In this document: positions 1 to 10,920 of the stretch, one piece after another
Position numbering within the stretch: the first letter of the stretch is position 1
Layout of the letters: each line of letters begins with the position of its first letter
Source: Sphingopyxis sp. BSN-002
Lineage (GTDB): Bacteria > Pseudomonadota > Alphaproteobacteria > Sphingomonadales > Sphingomonadaceae
Direction: 5' to 3'
DNA: 64,000 nt
Assembly (NCBI RefSeq): GCF_022024275.1
Contig: NZ_CP091804.1
Coordinates: forward strand, 2,126,501-2,190,500
The notes under the pieces: model-generated
What the model saw: only the letters and a program-made list of their open reading frames with translations
Database searches by the model: none
What the model was told of the DNA's origin: nothing
Program-made: the position numbers and the translations under genes

Positions 1-220
1 ATTCACCCAGCTTCATGCCGACCATGTCTTCATTGACCGACACCGGCACGAACTTGCGGCCGTTGTAGACGTTGAAGGTCAGCCCGACGAACTGCGGCAG
101 GATGGTGGACCGACGCGACCAGGTCTTGATCGGGGCAGAGCTGCCGCCGTCCTGGGCCGATTCGGCTTTCTTGAGGAGATGAAGGTCGACGAACGGACCC
201 TTCCAGACCGAGCGAGCCAT
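1..220 (-). CDS. rpsS: 30S ribosomal protein S19 (partial, 3' end outside window)
   Basis: Component of the 30S head that contacts 16S rRNA near the A site. Read leftward from ATG at 220, the protein starts [12 protein letters not shown] and continues through [15 protein letters not shown] and YNGRKFVPV, the conserved S19 core. About 73 residues are visible and the C-terminal part lies beyond base 1. It follows rplB with only 3 nt between them, the normal S10-operon order (rplB-rpsS), so it is co-transcribed with the genes to its right. Identification is by direct recognition of the family sequence. Confidence 0.95.
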   Translation of the reverse strand, partial: MARSVWKGPFVDLHLLKKAESAQDGGSSAPIKTWSRRSTILPQFVGLTFNVYNGRKFVPVSVNEDMVGMKLGE

Positions 221-223
221 GGC

Positions 224-1060
224 TTACCTCTTCTTCTTCGCGTGACGCGACCGGATGATCATCTTGTCGGTCGACTTGTTGTGACGGGTACGGGCACCCT
301 TGGTCGGCTTGCCCCACGGGGTAACCGGATGACGGCCACCCGAGGTGCGGCCTTCACCACCGCCGTGCGGGTGATCGACCGGGTTCTTCGCGACACCGCG
401 AGTCAGCGGACGCTTGCCGAGCCAGCGGTTGCGGCCGGCCTTGCCGAGGTTGGTGTTCTGGTTGTCGGGGTTCGACACCGCACCGACCGTGCCCATGCAC
501 TCGCCGCGGATGTAACGCTGTTCGCCCGAACCGAGACGCACGATGACGAGACCGCGGTCACGACCGACGACCTGTGCATAGGTGCCGGCCGAACGGGCGA
601 TCTGGCCGCCCTTGCCCGGCTTCATCTCGATGTTGTGGACGATCGTGCCGACCGGCATCTGCGACAGTTCCATCGCATTGCCCGGCTTCACGTCGGTCTT
701 CTTGCCCGCGACGACAGTGTCGCCGACCGCCAGACGCTGCGGCGCCAGGATGTAGGTCTGCTCACCGTCTTCGTACTTGACGAGTGCGATGAACGCCGTG
801 CGGTTCGGGTCATATTCCAGACGCTCGACGGTGGCCGGCATGTCCCACTTGCGACGCTTGAAGTCGATGAAGCGGTACTTCTGCTTGTGGCCGCCGGCGA
901 TACCGCGCGAGGTCACATGGCCCTTGTTGTTACGGCCACCGGTCTTGCGCTTGCCTTCGGTCAGCGCCTTGACGGGCTTGCCCTTCCACAGCGACGATTT
1001 GTCGACGAGGATCAGGCCGCGCTGCGCGGGGCTGGTCGGATTATAGGATTTAAGTGCCAT
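224..1060 (-). CDS. rplB: 50S ribosomal protein L2
   Basis: L2 is a primary 23S rRNA-binding protein needed for subunit association and peptidyl transferase assembly. The 278-residue product begins [15 protein letters not shown] and carries the hallmark C-terminal block [16 protein letters not shown], whose HPHGGGEG segment holds the histidine implicated in peptidyl transfer, followed by the basic tail RSRHAKKKR. Length matches the family (about 273-278). It lies between rplW and rpsS on the same strand in S10-operon order. The start is the ATG at 1060, with no competing upstream start. Confidence 0.97.
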   Translation of the reverse strand: MALKSYNPTSPAQRGLILVDKSSLWKGKPVKALTEGKRKTGGRNNKGHVTSRGIAGGHKQKYRFIDFKRRKWDMPATVERLEYDPNRTAFIALVKYEDGEQTYILAPQRLAVGDTVVAGKKTDVKPGNAMELSQMPVGTIVHNIEMKPGKGGQIARSAGTYAQVVGRDRGLVIVRLGSGEQRYIRGECMGTVGAVSNPDNQNTNLGKAGRNRWLGKRPLTRGVAKNPVDHPHGGGEGRTSGGRHPVTPWGKPTKGARTRHNKSTDKMIIRSRHAKKKR

Positions 1061-1081
1061 TTTCTCTGCCTTTTCCTACAA

Positions 1082-1390
1082 TCAGACGCCCGTGGTGACG
1101 TCGATCGACTGGCCTTCGGCCAGGCGAACGATCGCCTTCTTCACGTCGCTGCGGGTGTAGGGCTTGCCCTTCCAGCGCTTGGTCTTGCCCTTGGTGACGA
1201 GCGTGTTCACGCCGACAACCTTGACATCGAACAGCGCCTCGACGGCGGCCTTGATCGCGGGCTTGGTCGCATCGTTCGCGACCTTGAACACCACGGCATT
1301 GTTTTCGCTGAGCAGCGTCGACTTTTCAGTGATCACCGGAGCGAGGATGACGTCGTAATGACGCGCATCGACAGTTTTTGCCTTAGCCAT
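1082..1390 (-). CDS. rplW: 50S ribosomal protein L23
   Basis: L23 binds domain III of 23S rRNA at the polypeptide exit and docks trigger factor and SRP. The 102-residue product has the family signature [16 protein letters not shown] near the N-terminus and the [23 protein letters not shown] stretch (shown here only as landmarks [10 protein letters not shown] and SDVKKAIV). The start ATG at 1390 overlaps the 3' end of rplD by 8 nt, so the two are translationally coupled. rplB follows 21 nt downstream. Confidence 0.96.
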   Translation of the reverse strand: MAKAKTVDARHYDVILAPVITEKSTLLSENNAVVFKVANDATKPAIKAAVEALFDVKVVGVNTLVTKGKTKRWKGKPYTRSDVKKAIVRLAEGQSIDVTTGV

Positions 1391-2009
1391 TGAAACGTGC
1401 CTCCAGCTTTTCGACAGCCGCGCGGGTCAGGACCAGCGTGTCGGCGCGGATAATGTCATAAACATTGGCACCGGCCGCCGGCATCGCATCGACGCCGATC
1501 AGGTTGGCCGAAGCCATCGCGAAGCTTTCGTGAACGGCGTCGCCGTCGATGAAGAGGGCGCGGTTGCCGAGGTCGAGCTTGCCGAGCTTGCCGGCGAGCG
1601 CCTTGGTCTTCGCGTCCTTGAGCTCGAGCGTGTCGAGAACGACGATCTTGCCGCCCTTCGCCTTGTCGCTGAGCGCCATCTTCAGGCCGAGCGCGCGGAT
1701 CTTCTTGTTCAGCGAGTGACCGAAGGTGCGGGCCCGGGGACCATGCGCCTTGCCACCGCCGATGAAGATCGGCGCCTTGCGATCGCCGTGACGAGCGGTA
1801 CCGCCGCCCTTCTGGCGACCGAACTTCTTGCCGGTGCGGGCAACGTCGCTGCGCTCGCGAGCGGCGCGGGCGGGGCCGCGGCGCTTTTCGAGCTGCCAGG
1901 CGACGACGCGGTGCAGGATGTCTGCGCGGGCGTCGACGCCGAAGACGTCGTCGTTAAGGTCGATGTCGGCGCCAGCCTTGCCATCGAGGGTCTGAACCTT
2001 GACCTTCAT
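1383..2009 (-). CDS. rplD: 50S ribosomal protein L4
   Basis: L4 binds 23S rRNA, lines the exit tunnel, and in enterobacteria also represses its own S10 operon; whether it does so here is unknown. The 208-residue product shows the tunnel-loop region with [17 protein letters not shown], then [16 protein letters not shown] and [16 protein letters not shown], all typical of bacterial L4. Length is normal (about 200-210). It starts 2 nt after the stop of rplC and overlaps rplW by 8 nt. Confidence 0.97.
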   Translation of the reverse strand: MKVKVQTLDGKAGADIDLNDDVFGVDARADILHRVVAWQLEKRRGPARAARERSDVARTGKKFGRQKGGGTARHGDRKAPIFIGGGKAHGPRARTFGHSLNKKIRALGLKMALSDKAKGGKIVVLDTLELKDAKTKALAGKLGKLDLGNRALFIDGDAVHESFAMASANLIGVDAMPAAGANVYDIIRADTLVLTRAAVEKLEARFNG

Positions 2010-2011
2010 GA

Positions 2012-2785
2012 TCAGGACTCCTGTGCGCCGTCGGTGGCCGCGGTGTCGACGACGGTCTCTTCGACCGGCGTTTCGACCGGCGCGTCAGCCGGGGCTTCGT
2101 TGGTGTTGGCCGCGCTCTTGATGCCCGCCGGATAGGGGGCCTCGGGGTGGCGCGGGAGCTTCACCGCATCGCGAACGAGCAGCCAGCCGCCCTTCGAGCC
2201 AGGGACCGAGCCCTTGACGAAGAGAAGACCGCGCTCGGCGTCGGTGCGGACGATTTCCAGATTCTGCTGGGTGCGGTTGCGGGCACCCATGTGGCCGGCC
2301 ATCTTCTTGTTCTTGAAGACGCGGCCCGGATCCTGACGGTTACCGGTCGAACCGTGGGCACGGTGGCTGATCGAAACACCGTGGGTTGCGCGCATGCCGC
2401 CGAAACCCCAGCGCTTCATCGCACCGGCAAAGCCCTTGCCCTGCGTGACGCCCTGGATGTCGACGATCTGGCCGGCAACGAAATGGTCGGCCGACAGTTC
2501 GGCGCCGACATCGAGCGTCGCGTCGTCAGCGACGCGGAATTCGACAACCTTCGCCTTGGGTTCGACTTCGGCCTTGCCGAAGGCGCCACGCTGGGGCTTG
2601 GCGACATTCTTCGCCTTCGCCGAGCCGGCACCGAGCTGGACGGCGACATAGCCGTCACGTTCTTGTTCGCGCACGGAAATGACCTGACAGCCTTCGAGGC
2701 TCAGGACGGTGACGGGCACGTGGCGGCCGTCGTCCTGAAACAGGCGGGTCATCCCCATTTTCTTCGCGATCACGCCAGTCCGCAT
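2012..2785 (-). CDS. rplC: 50S ribosomal protein L3 with a C-terminal extension
   Basis: L3 is an early-assembly 50S protein reaching toward the peptidyl transferase centre. I start it at the ATG at 2785 ([16 protein letters not shown]), which has GAGGAG 8 nt upstream; a TTG two codons earlier is a weaker choice. The core is standard, with [19 protein letters not shown] and [19 protein letters not shown]. The product is 257 residues, about 45 longer than the 209-residue Escherichia coli protein. The excess is a C-terminal acidic, Ala/Thr/Glu-rich low-complexity tail (about residues 215-257). First gene of the rplC-rplD-rplW-rplB-rpsS run. Confidence 0.96.
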   Translation of the reverse strand: MRTGVIAKKMGMTRLFQDDGRHVPVTVLSLEGCQVISVREQERDGYVAVQLGAGSAKAKNVAKPQRGAFGKAEVEPKAKVVEFRVADDATLDVGAELSADHFVAGQIVDIQGVTQGKGFAGAMKRWGFGGMRATHGVSISHRAHGSTGNRQDPGRVFKNKKMAGHMGARNRTQQNLEIVRTDAERGLLFVKGSVPGSKGGWLLVRDAVKLPRHPEAPYPAGIKSAANTNEAPADAPVETPVEETVVDTAATDGAQES

Positions 2786-3063
2786 GATCAATACTCCTCA
2801 ACAGAGGCCGGGCGGACCATTCCGCACGGCTTGCGGGACCCATCAAGGCAAGCCTCGACGGAACCCTCCCAGCCCGAAATTTCGATGCATCGCCCCGTCC
2901 GGGCTGAGGTGCCGCCTTCCCTCGGGTTGGCGGCGAGACGGGGGACGCAGCCCGGTCGTAAATGCCTTCCGGGGAAGGCGACCGGCGGTATCCACCCTAT
3001 CGTTACGCAGGCGCCGGGGCGTCCTGCCGATAGAGACCCCGCTTCCGCGGGGGTCGCTGGCGC
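2786..3063 (-). promoter_or_regulatory. long GC-rich rpsJ-rplC intergenic region, candidate regulatory leader
   Basis: About 278 nt separate rpsJ from rplC, although these genes usually lie a few tens of bases apart. The stretch is very GC-rich with short inverted repeats. One lies just after the rpsJ stop (GACCCC at 3035-3040 against GGGGTC at 3050-3055, with a one-base bulge extending the stem). No open reading frame with family resemblance was seen in it. It could hold a terminator/attenuator after rpsJ, an internal promoter, or an L4-type autoregulatory leader. None of these is proved by the sequence. Confidence 0.35.
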
Positions 3064-3375
<312 letters not shown>

Positions 3376-3477
3376 GACTTATCCAGTCGAATCCCGTCTG
3401 ACGATGCGAAAGAGCCGAAATGGCCTGTACCGGCCCCCTCAAGGAAGCCGGTCCGGCCATCAAAAACCTTTAAGCTA

Positions 3478-3512
3478 CAAGCCGCGCGAATCAGTCCGAA
3501 TCGCGCGGCTTG
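3478..3512 (-). terminator. 12-bp perfect hairpin downstream of tuf
   Basis: Bases 3478-3489 and 3501-3512 are perfect reverse complements (12 bp, all but a few pairs G-C) around an 11-nt loop, immediately after the tuf stop at 3523. On the tuf transcript the stem is followed by a mixed A/U-rich stretch and then five U residues about a dozen bases on, so it is not a textbook intrinsic terminator. It may terminate most tuf messages or protect their 3' end while allowing some read-through into rpsJ. Confidence 0.5.
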
Positions 3513-3522
3513 CGGCCCTATA

Positions 3523-4716
3523 TTACTTTGTGATGGTCGCGACAACCCCTGCGCCGACCGTACGGCCGCCTTCGCGAATTGCGAAGCGCAGACCCGGGTC
3601 CATGGCGATCGGGGCGATCAGCTTGACCGACAGCTGGACGTTGTCGCCCGGCATGACCATCTCGGTGCCCTCGGGGAGGATGACCTCGCCGGTGACGTCC
3701 GTGGTGCGGAAGTAGAACTGCGGACGATAGTTCGCGAAGAACGGCGTGTGACGGCCGCCTTCGTCCTTCGACAGGACGTACACTTCCGAGGTGAACTCGG
3801 TGTGCGGCGTGATCGAGCCGGGCTTCGCCAGAACCTGGCCACGCTCGACTTCTTCACGGCCGACGCCGCGGATCAGGGCACCGATGTTGTCGCCAGCCTG
3901 GCCCTGGTCGAGCAGCTTGCGGAACATTTCGACGCCGGTGACGGTCGTCTTCTTGGTGTCCTTGATGCCGACGATCTCGACTTCTTCACCAACCTTGACG
4001 ATGCCGGTTTCGACGCGGCCGGTCACAACCGTACCGCGACCCGAGATCGAGAACACGTCTTCGATCGGCATCAGGAAGGGCTTGTCGAGCGGACGTTCCG
4101 GCTGCGGGATCCACGCGTCGACGGCAGCCATCAGCTTCAGGATCGCGTCCTTGCCGATGTTGTCGTCGCGGCTTTCGAGGGCGGCGAGAGCCGAACCCGA
4201 GATGATCGGAATATTGTCGCCGTCGAAGTCACGCTTCGAGAGTTCTTCGCGGATTTCGAGTTCGACGAGTTCGAGCAGCTCGGGATCGTCCAGCTGGTCG
4301 ACCTTGTTGAGGAACACGACCATCGTGGGAACGCCGACCTGCTTCGCGAGCAGGATGTGCTCCTTCGTCTGCGGCATCGGGCCGTCAGCGGCCGACACGA
4401 CGAGGATCGCGCCGTCCATCTGGGCGGCACCGGTGATCATGTTCTTCACATAGTCGGCGTGGCCCGGGCAGTCGACGTGCGCATAGTGACGGCCTTCGGT
4501 TTCATATTCGACGTGGGCGGTCGAAATGGTGATGCCGCGCTCGCGCTCTTCGGGAGCCTTGTCGATGTTCGCGAAATCGACGGCGGCGTTGCCGGCGACG
4601 TTCTCGGCGAGGATCTTGGTGATCGCTGCGGTCAGCGAGGTCTTGCCATGGTCGACGTGACCGATGGTGCCGATGTTGCAGTGCGGCTTCGTCCGCTCAA
4701 ATTTAGCCTTAGCCAT
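3523..4716 (-). CDS. tuf: translation elongation factor Tu
   Basis: EF-Tu is the GTPase that delivers aminoacyl-tRNA to the ribosomal A site. The 397-residue protein starts [20 protein letters not shown]. It shows G1 GHVDHGKT at residues 19-26, the switch I RGITI segment, G3 DCPGH and G4 NKVD, then domains II and III ending in [13 protein letters not shown]. Length is normal (394-397). The gene follows fusA and precedes rpsJ on the same strand. Only one tuf copy lies in this window; a second elsewhere cannot be excluded. Confidence 0.98.
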   Translation of the reverse strand: MAKAKFERTKPHCNIGTIGHVDHGKTSLTAAITKILAENVAGNAAVDFANIDKAPEERERGITISTAHVEYETEGRHYAHVDCPGHADYVKNMITGAAQMDGAILVVSAADGPMPQTKEHILLAKQVGVPTMVVFLNKVDQLDDPELLELVELEIREELSKRDFDGDNIPIISGSALAALESRDDNIGKDAILKLMAAVDAWIPQPERPLDKPFLMPIEDVFSISGRGTVVTGRVETGIVKVGEEVEIVGIKDTKKTTVTGVEMFRKLLDQGQAGDNIGALIRGVGREEVERGQVLAKPGSITPHTEFTSEVYVLSKDEGGRHTPFFANYRPQFYFRTTDVTGEVILPEGTEMVMPGDNVQLSVKLIAPIAMDPGLRFAIREGGRTVGAGVVATITK

Positions 4717-4799
4717 GATTTAAGAACCTTCTTCTTAGGTGTTTCGGTTGATCAGTCCGGACGAGCCTGCTGAATCAGGCGCCGCCCTTAGTAGGTCTT

Positions 4800-4825
4800 G
4801 CCGTGCGAGGCAACCCCCGCACGGC
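4800..4825. terminator. hairpin in the fusA-tuf spacer
   Basis: Bases 4800-4807 and 4818-4825 form a perfect 8-bp GC-rich stem with a 10-nt loop in the 118-nt gap between fusA and tuf. No run of T follows on the minus strand, so an intrinsic terminator is unlikely. A partial attenuator, an RNA-processing site or a chance hairpin are all possible. Confidence 0.3.
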
Positions 4826-4834
4826 CAAACCAAA

Positions 4835-6928
<2,094 letters not shown>

Positions 6929-7033
6929 GATCTTTTCCTTGGTTTTTGGGGGAGGCCTTGGGAGCCGCCCCCGATATAGGAAGTTTTGTTGCGATTGCGA
7001 GACGCCCCCGTAACGCGGGGAGCGTCGCCGCAA

Positions 7034-7504
7034 TTACCAGCGGTAGTGCGAGAAGGCGCGGTTCGCTTCCGCCATGCGGTGCGTGTCTTCGCGCTTCTTG
7101 ACCGCATTGCCACGGTTGTTCGACGCGTCGAGCAGTTCGCCCGACAGACGTGCGGCCATCGTGGTTTCGCTGCGGTTGCGGGCCGCGGTGATCAGCCAGC
7201 GGATCGCGAGCGCCTGCGCACGGTCCGGACGGACTTCGACGGGAACCTGATAGGTCGCACCGCCGACGCGGCGGCTGCGGACTTCGATGTTCGGGCGGAT
7301 GTTCGCGAGCGCTTCGTGGAACACGCCGAGCGGTTCCTTCTTGGCGCGGGCTTCGACCGACTCCAGCGCACCGTAGACGATGCTTTCGGCGACGGACTTC
7401 TTCCCGTCCAGCATGACACTGTTCATGAACTTCGACAGCACGACATCCCCGAAACGGGGATCGGGTAGGATTTCGCGGCGTTCAGGACGACGACGACGAG
7501 CCAT
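7034..7504 (-). CDS. rpsG: 30S ribosomal protein S7
   Basis: S7 nucleates assembly of the 30S head and contacts mRNA and tRNA in the E site. The 156-residue product starts [20 protein letters not shown] and includes [33 protein letters not shown] and [23 protein letters not shown] (landmarks SGELLDA and NRGNAVKKR), all standard. Length matches the family (155-156). It lies 71 nt after rpsL and 105 nt before fusA. Confidence 0.97.
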   Translation of the reverse strand: MARRRRPERREILPDPRFGDVVLSKFMNSVMLDGKKSVAESIVYGALESVEARAKKEPLGVFHEALANIRPNIEVRSRRVGGATYQVPVEVRPDRAQALAIRWLITAARNRSETTMAARLSGELLDASNNRGNAVKKREDTHRMAEANRAFSHYRW

Positions 7505-7575
7505 AGGTAATTCCTTTTACAACAGCATCCCGGCGCGGTGCGCAGCGGGATGATCAAAAGCCGAAAAAGCGGTCC

Positions 7576-7947
7576 TTACTTCGGACGCTTCGCGCCGTAC
7601 TTCGAACGGCTCTGCTTGCGGTCCTTCACACCCTGCGTATCGAGCACGCCGCGCAGGACGTGGTAACGCACACCGGGAAGGTCGCGCACACGGCCGCCGC
7701 GGATCAGCACAACGCTGTGTTCCTGGAGGTTGTGGCCTTCGCCGGGGATGTAGGTGATGACTTCGCGCTGGTTGGTCAGGCGGACCTTCGCAACCTTGCG
7801 GAGCGCCGAGTTCGGCTTTTTCGGGGTCGTCGTATAGACACGGGTGCAAACGCCGCGCTTCTGCGGGTTCGCGTCCATCGCCGGGACCTTGGACTTCACC
7901 TTCTGGGGAGTCCGGCCCTTGCGGACCAGCTGGTTGATCGTGGGCAT
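7576..7947 (-). CDS. rpsL: 30S ribosomal protein S12 with Arg at position 88
   Basis: S12 sits at the decoding centre and controls translational accuracy. Starting at the ATG at 7947 ([15 protein letters not shown], with AGGTG upstream) the product is 123 residues, the usual length; an in-frame upstream extension is not conserved. [13 protein letters not shown] carries Lys43 in its normal place. The loop [13 protein letters not shown] has Arg at position 88 (codon CGC), where Escherichia coli has Lys. In E. coli, K88R (often numbered K87R) is a classic streptomycin-resistance change. First gene of the str operon. Confidence 0.97.
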   Translation of the reverse strand: MPTINQLVRKGRTPQKVKSKVPAMDANPQKRGVCTRVYTTTPKKPNSALRKVAKVRLTNQREVITYIPGEGHNLQEHSVVLIRGGRVRDLPGVRYHVLRGVLDTQGVKDRKQSRSKYGAKRPK

Positions 7948-8252
7948 GAATGCTTCACCTTTAAATGTCCGCCCATCGGAGCGAACGGTTACTGTGCCGC
8001 GGTGGATGAAGCTCCGGCCGAAATCCCCCGAAAAGGACGAAAAACGGCCGACCTGATAACAGCAAAAGACCCCGGCAGATCGGACTGATCTTCCGGAGGC
8101 TCCATCCGCGCCAGCAATGTTCAAGCGCTGTTGTAACTGAAAGAGGCAGCAAACCGCCCTTTTCGGTCGAGCGCGCCCCTAGACCCGATTCCCTCTCCGG
8201 TCAAGGGGCTGGCAATATTGTTGCGCCGGGACGGCCGGGCTATCGGTCACGC
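7948..8252. promoter_or_regulatory. divergent region between rpsL and the glycosylase gene
   Basis: This 305-bp gap separates leftward rpsL from the rightward glycosylase gene and must hold the promoter of the str operon. On the minus strand a TTGACC at 8204-8199 is followed 17 bases later by TAGGGG (8181-8176). The -35 element is good but the -10 element is poor. The stretch next to rpsL is richer in A/T than its surroundings. I saw no RNA gene and no conserved small open reading frame here. Confidence 0.3.
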
Positions 8253-8750
8253 ATGGCCGCCGTCCGTCACGCCAGCTTCGCGCCCCACGTCGCGCCCGAT
8301 ACGCGGCTGCTGATCCTCGGCAGCCTGCCCGGCGCACGTTCGCTCGTCGAAGGGCAATATTATGCGCATCCGACGAACCAGTTCTGGCGACTGCTCGGCG
8401 CGGTCGTGAATCGTCCGCTCGCGGCCATACCCTATGATGGCCGGCTGGCTGCATTGCAGGAAGCGAAGGTCGGCCTGTGGGACGTGATCCGGACCGCCGA
8501 GCGGCACACGAGCAGCGATGCGCATATCCGTGAAGCCGAGGCGCACGACCTTGCCGCCTTGATCGCCACCCTGCCCCGCCTTCGCATGATCGCGTTCAAC
8601 GGCGGCAAGGCCGCGGCAATCGGGCACAAGCAGTTGCCGCCCCTCGAAGATATCGCGGTCGTCGACCTGCCATCGAGCAGCGCCGCACATACGATCGGCT
8701 TCGAGGCGAAGCTCGCGCGGTGGCTCGATCTTCGTACCGCGCTTGCCTAG
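8253..8750 (+). CDS. DNA-deoxyinosine glycosylase (uracil-DNA glycosylase superfamily)
   Basis: Predicted cytoplasmic base-excision repair enzyme removing hypoxanthine (deaminated adenine) from DNA. The 165-residue protein has the superfamily motif 1 LLILGSLPGARSL, then EGQYYAHPTNQFWRLL, typical of the deoxyinosine glycosylase branch, and a late LPSSSAAHT motif 2-like segment. The GSLPG plus YYAHPxNxFW combination sets it apart from mismatch-specific Mug proteins, although substrate range cannot be read from sequence. It is divergent from rpsL and converges on the next gene with a 4-nt overlap of stop codons. Confidence 0.8.
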   Translation: MAAVRHASFAPHVAPDTRLLILGSLPGARSLVEGQYYAHPTNQFWRLLGAVVNRPLAAIPYDGRLAALQEAKVGLWDVIRTAERHTSSDAHIREAEAHDLAALIATLPRLRMIAFNGGKAAAIGHKQLPPLEDIAVVDLPSSSAAHTIGFEAKLARWLDLRTALA

Positions 8751-9580
8751 CGCGCGATCACCCAGCGACCATCGCGAAAGCGATAGACGTTCGGCGACAC
8801 GCAGCGCTGCTGCGCCGCGCAATCCTCTTCTACCGACTTGCGGAATGCCGCGAGGTTCGCGCCATCCGCCATCGGACCGACAAAGACGAACTGATCGGAA
8901 ACGACCGTCATCATAAGGTCGGGACCGGCAACCGCCGCCACCTTTTCCCATGCTTCCAGATCGGCGGCCAGGCTGGCGAGATATTCTTCGCTCTCGAACG
9001 CCATCGCCTGACTGCGAAACTTTTCGGGCTCCGGAATCGCAGGCAATATCGCTTGCGTCTGACGCCACGCCTGCTGCCATGCGTCGCCTTCGGAAAGGCC
9101 GAGTTCCGACAACCCCTTGTCGCCGACCATTGCTATCGTGTTGGCCGAATCACTCGCCAACAGTGCAAAGAGATCCTCGCCGATCTGACGGCGGACCGCC
9201 ATACGCTGGCCGGAGGACGCCTCGAGTTCCTCGACATAGTCGATATACCCCCGGTCCCGGACAATGATTCGCAGGCTTGCGGTCGTCAGCGCCGGGGGTT
9301 TCTGCGCAATCTTGCCGACAAACTCCGCCTTCACCGTCGCACAATCGTCGACGGAAGTATTCTGGCAGAAGAGAAAGACGCGGTGGAGGTTAATGACCCC
9401 GTCGTCCCAATCACCGCCTTTCGTCTTCACCTGAAGGTCCTCCGGTCCCGGAGAAAATTCGATCGCGGGGTAGGCCTTGCGGAACTGTTCGATCATGTCG
9501 GCCCGAAACCGCGCCTCGTCGGCGAGCGCCGGCGTGCAGCCGCCCAGCGCCAGACCCAGAACGAAAAGGAAAAGCCTCAT
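8747..9580 (-). CDS. hypothetical lipoprotein
   Basis: The 277-residue product begins MRLFLFVLGLALGGCTPALA, a type II signal peptide with lipobox LGGC, so it is probably an outer- or inner-membrane-anchored lipoprotein. The rest is mixed alpha/beta with no motif I recognise; there are Cys pairs near residues 95-105 and near the C-terminus (QRCVSPNVYRFRDGRW). Its ATG overlaps the TGA of the upstream amidohydrolase gene (ATGA), so the two are co-translated and may work together in the envelope. I give it no function. Confidence 0.65.
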   Translation of the reverse strand: MRLFLFVLGLALGGCTPALADEARFRADMIEQFRKAYPAIEFSPGPEDLQVKTKGGDWDDGVINLHRVFLFCQNTSVDDCATVKAEFVGKIAQKPPALTTASLRIIVRDRGYIDYVEELEASSGQRMAVRRQIGEDLFALLASDSANTIAMVGDKGLSELGLSEGDAWQQAWRQTQAILPAIPEPEKFRSQAMAFESEEYLASLAADLEAWEKVAAVAGPDLMMTVVSDQFVFVGPMADGANLAAFRKSVEEDCAAQQRCVSPNVYRFRDGRWVIAR

Positions 9581-10878
9581 TCGACGACGCGCCCGCGAGC
9601 CATCACGAAATCGACCTTCTTGAGTATGGTCACGTCGGCGACCGGATCGCTCGCGACCGCGATGATGTCGGCGCTCTTTCCCGGCGCGATGGTGCCGACC
9701 TCGTCCGACAGGCCGAGAAGGTCGGCGGCGTTCACGGTTGCGGCCTTGAGAGCCTCGACCGGCGTCATGCCGTGCTGGACCATCAGTTCGAACTCGTCGG
9801 CGTTGCGGCCGTGTTTCGAAACGCCGGCGTCGGTACCGAACGCGATGCGCACGCCCCTGGGCACAAGCTGTTCGAGGCTCTTGCCGGTGATCCCGATGCG
9901 CCACTGGATCTTTGCGAGCACATCAGGTTCATAGGCGTTGGCGTTCGCCGCGATGCGTTCCTTGTAGCCATTCACGGTCGAAAGCGTCGGGACATAATAA
10001 GCTTTCGATTTCGTCCAGACCGCGATCGTCGCCTCGTCGAGAATTGTGCCGTGCTCGATCGAATCGGCGCCGGCCTCAAGCGCGAGGCGGATGCCATCGG
10101 CGCCATGCGCGTGCACCGCGACCTTTTTCCCGAACATATGCGCGGTGTCGACGATCGCCTTTGCCTCGTCATCGAACATCTGCTTGCCGAGTCCCGCGCC
10201 GATGCGGCTGTTGACCCCGCCGGTCGAGGCGAACTTGATCACGTCGGCGCCGCGCCCGACCTGCTGCCGCACCGCACGGCGGCAGTCGTCGGCGCCGTTG
10301 CAGGTGTTCCCCGCGCCGGCAAAGAAAGGCCGCAGTTCGTCGCGATAGCCGAGCGAGCCGTCCATATGTCCCGCGCTGCCGGAGATCGAATTACCGGCGT
10401 CGACGATGCGTGGCCCCTGCACCTTGCCCGTCGCGATCGCATCGCGGAGCGCAAGGGTGGCGCCGTCGCCGTCGCCGAGGTTGCGGACAGTGGTGAAGCC
10501 TGCGCGGAGCGTCTTCATGCCGTTGACCTCGGCATTGAAAGCCTGCGCCGCCGGGCTGAGCGTCATCTCCTCGAGTTGACCCGCAAGCCCGCCGGCGTCG
10601 CTGGTCAGATGGACGTGGCTGTCGATCAGCCCGGGGAGGACATATTTGTCCTTGAGGTCGATCAGCGTCGCCCCGGGATCGGCCGGCTGAAATCCGTCGG
10701 AGATGCTGATGATCCTGCCGCCCTCGACGACAATCGTCGATGCCCCGCGCACGGGCTTGCCCGGCTCGGCAAGGAGCTTGCCCGCGTGGATGACGGTGCG
10801 CCCCGGCGCCTGCGCGGCAAGCGGCATCGCGAACGCCGCGCCGAACAGCGCGAGCGAAAGGGTGTAGATCGACTTCAT
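9577..10878 (-). CDS. secreted amidohydrolase family protein (imidazolonepropionase/prolidase-like)
   Basis: Metal-dependent hydrolase of the amidohydrolase superfamily, exported to the periplasm by the signal peptide MKSIYTLSLALFGAAFAMPLAAQA. The metal-binding HxH is in VLPGLIDSHVHLTSD; later conserved histidines are in KVAVHAHG and SIEHGTILD, and the catalytic Asp in IAFGTDAGVSKHGRN. It closes with PGKSADIIAV, typical of the family. Relatives include bacterial Xaa-Pro dipeptidase-like amidohydrolases, but the substrate cannot be assigned. I prefer the ATG at 10878 (GGGGGA 8 nt upstream) over 10887. The stop overlaps the following lipoprotein gene. Confidence 0.85.
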   Translation of the reverse strand: MKSIYTLSLALFGAAFAMPLAAQAPGRTVIHAGKLLAEPGKPVRGASTIVVEGGRIISISDGFQPADPGATLIDLKDKYVLPGLIDSHVHLTSDAGGLAGQLEEMTLSPAAQAFNAEVNGMKTLRAGFTTVRNLGDGDGATLALRDAIATGKVQGPRIVDAGNSISGSAGHMDGSLGYRDELRPFFAGAGNTCNGADDCRRAVRQQVGRGADVIKFASTGGVNSRIGAGLGKQMFDDEAKAIVDTAHMFGKKVAVHAHGADGIRLALEAGADSIEHGTILDEATIAVWTKSKAYYVPTLSTVNGYKERIAANANAYEPDVLAKIQWRIGITGKSLEQLVPRGVRIAFGTDAGVSKHGRNADEFELMVQHGMTPVEALKAATVNAADLLGLSDEVGTIAPGKSADIIAVASDPVADVTILKKVDFVMARGRVVE

Positions 10879-10920
10879 TACCGGCATCCCCCGTTCTGGA
10901 CCTGGGGGCGTTAAAGCCGA

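Noticed and set aside
179..1393. Long plus-strand reading frame antisense to rplB and rplW
   Set aside because: It is the high-GC antisense shadow of ribosomal genes; the translation has no family resemblance and the minus-strand products are certain.
3421..3460. Inverted repeat around the CCGG-rich stretch between rpsJ and tuf
   Set aside because: Short arms with mismatches; no different from chance pairing in GC-rich DNA.
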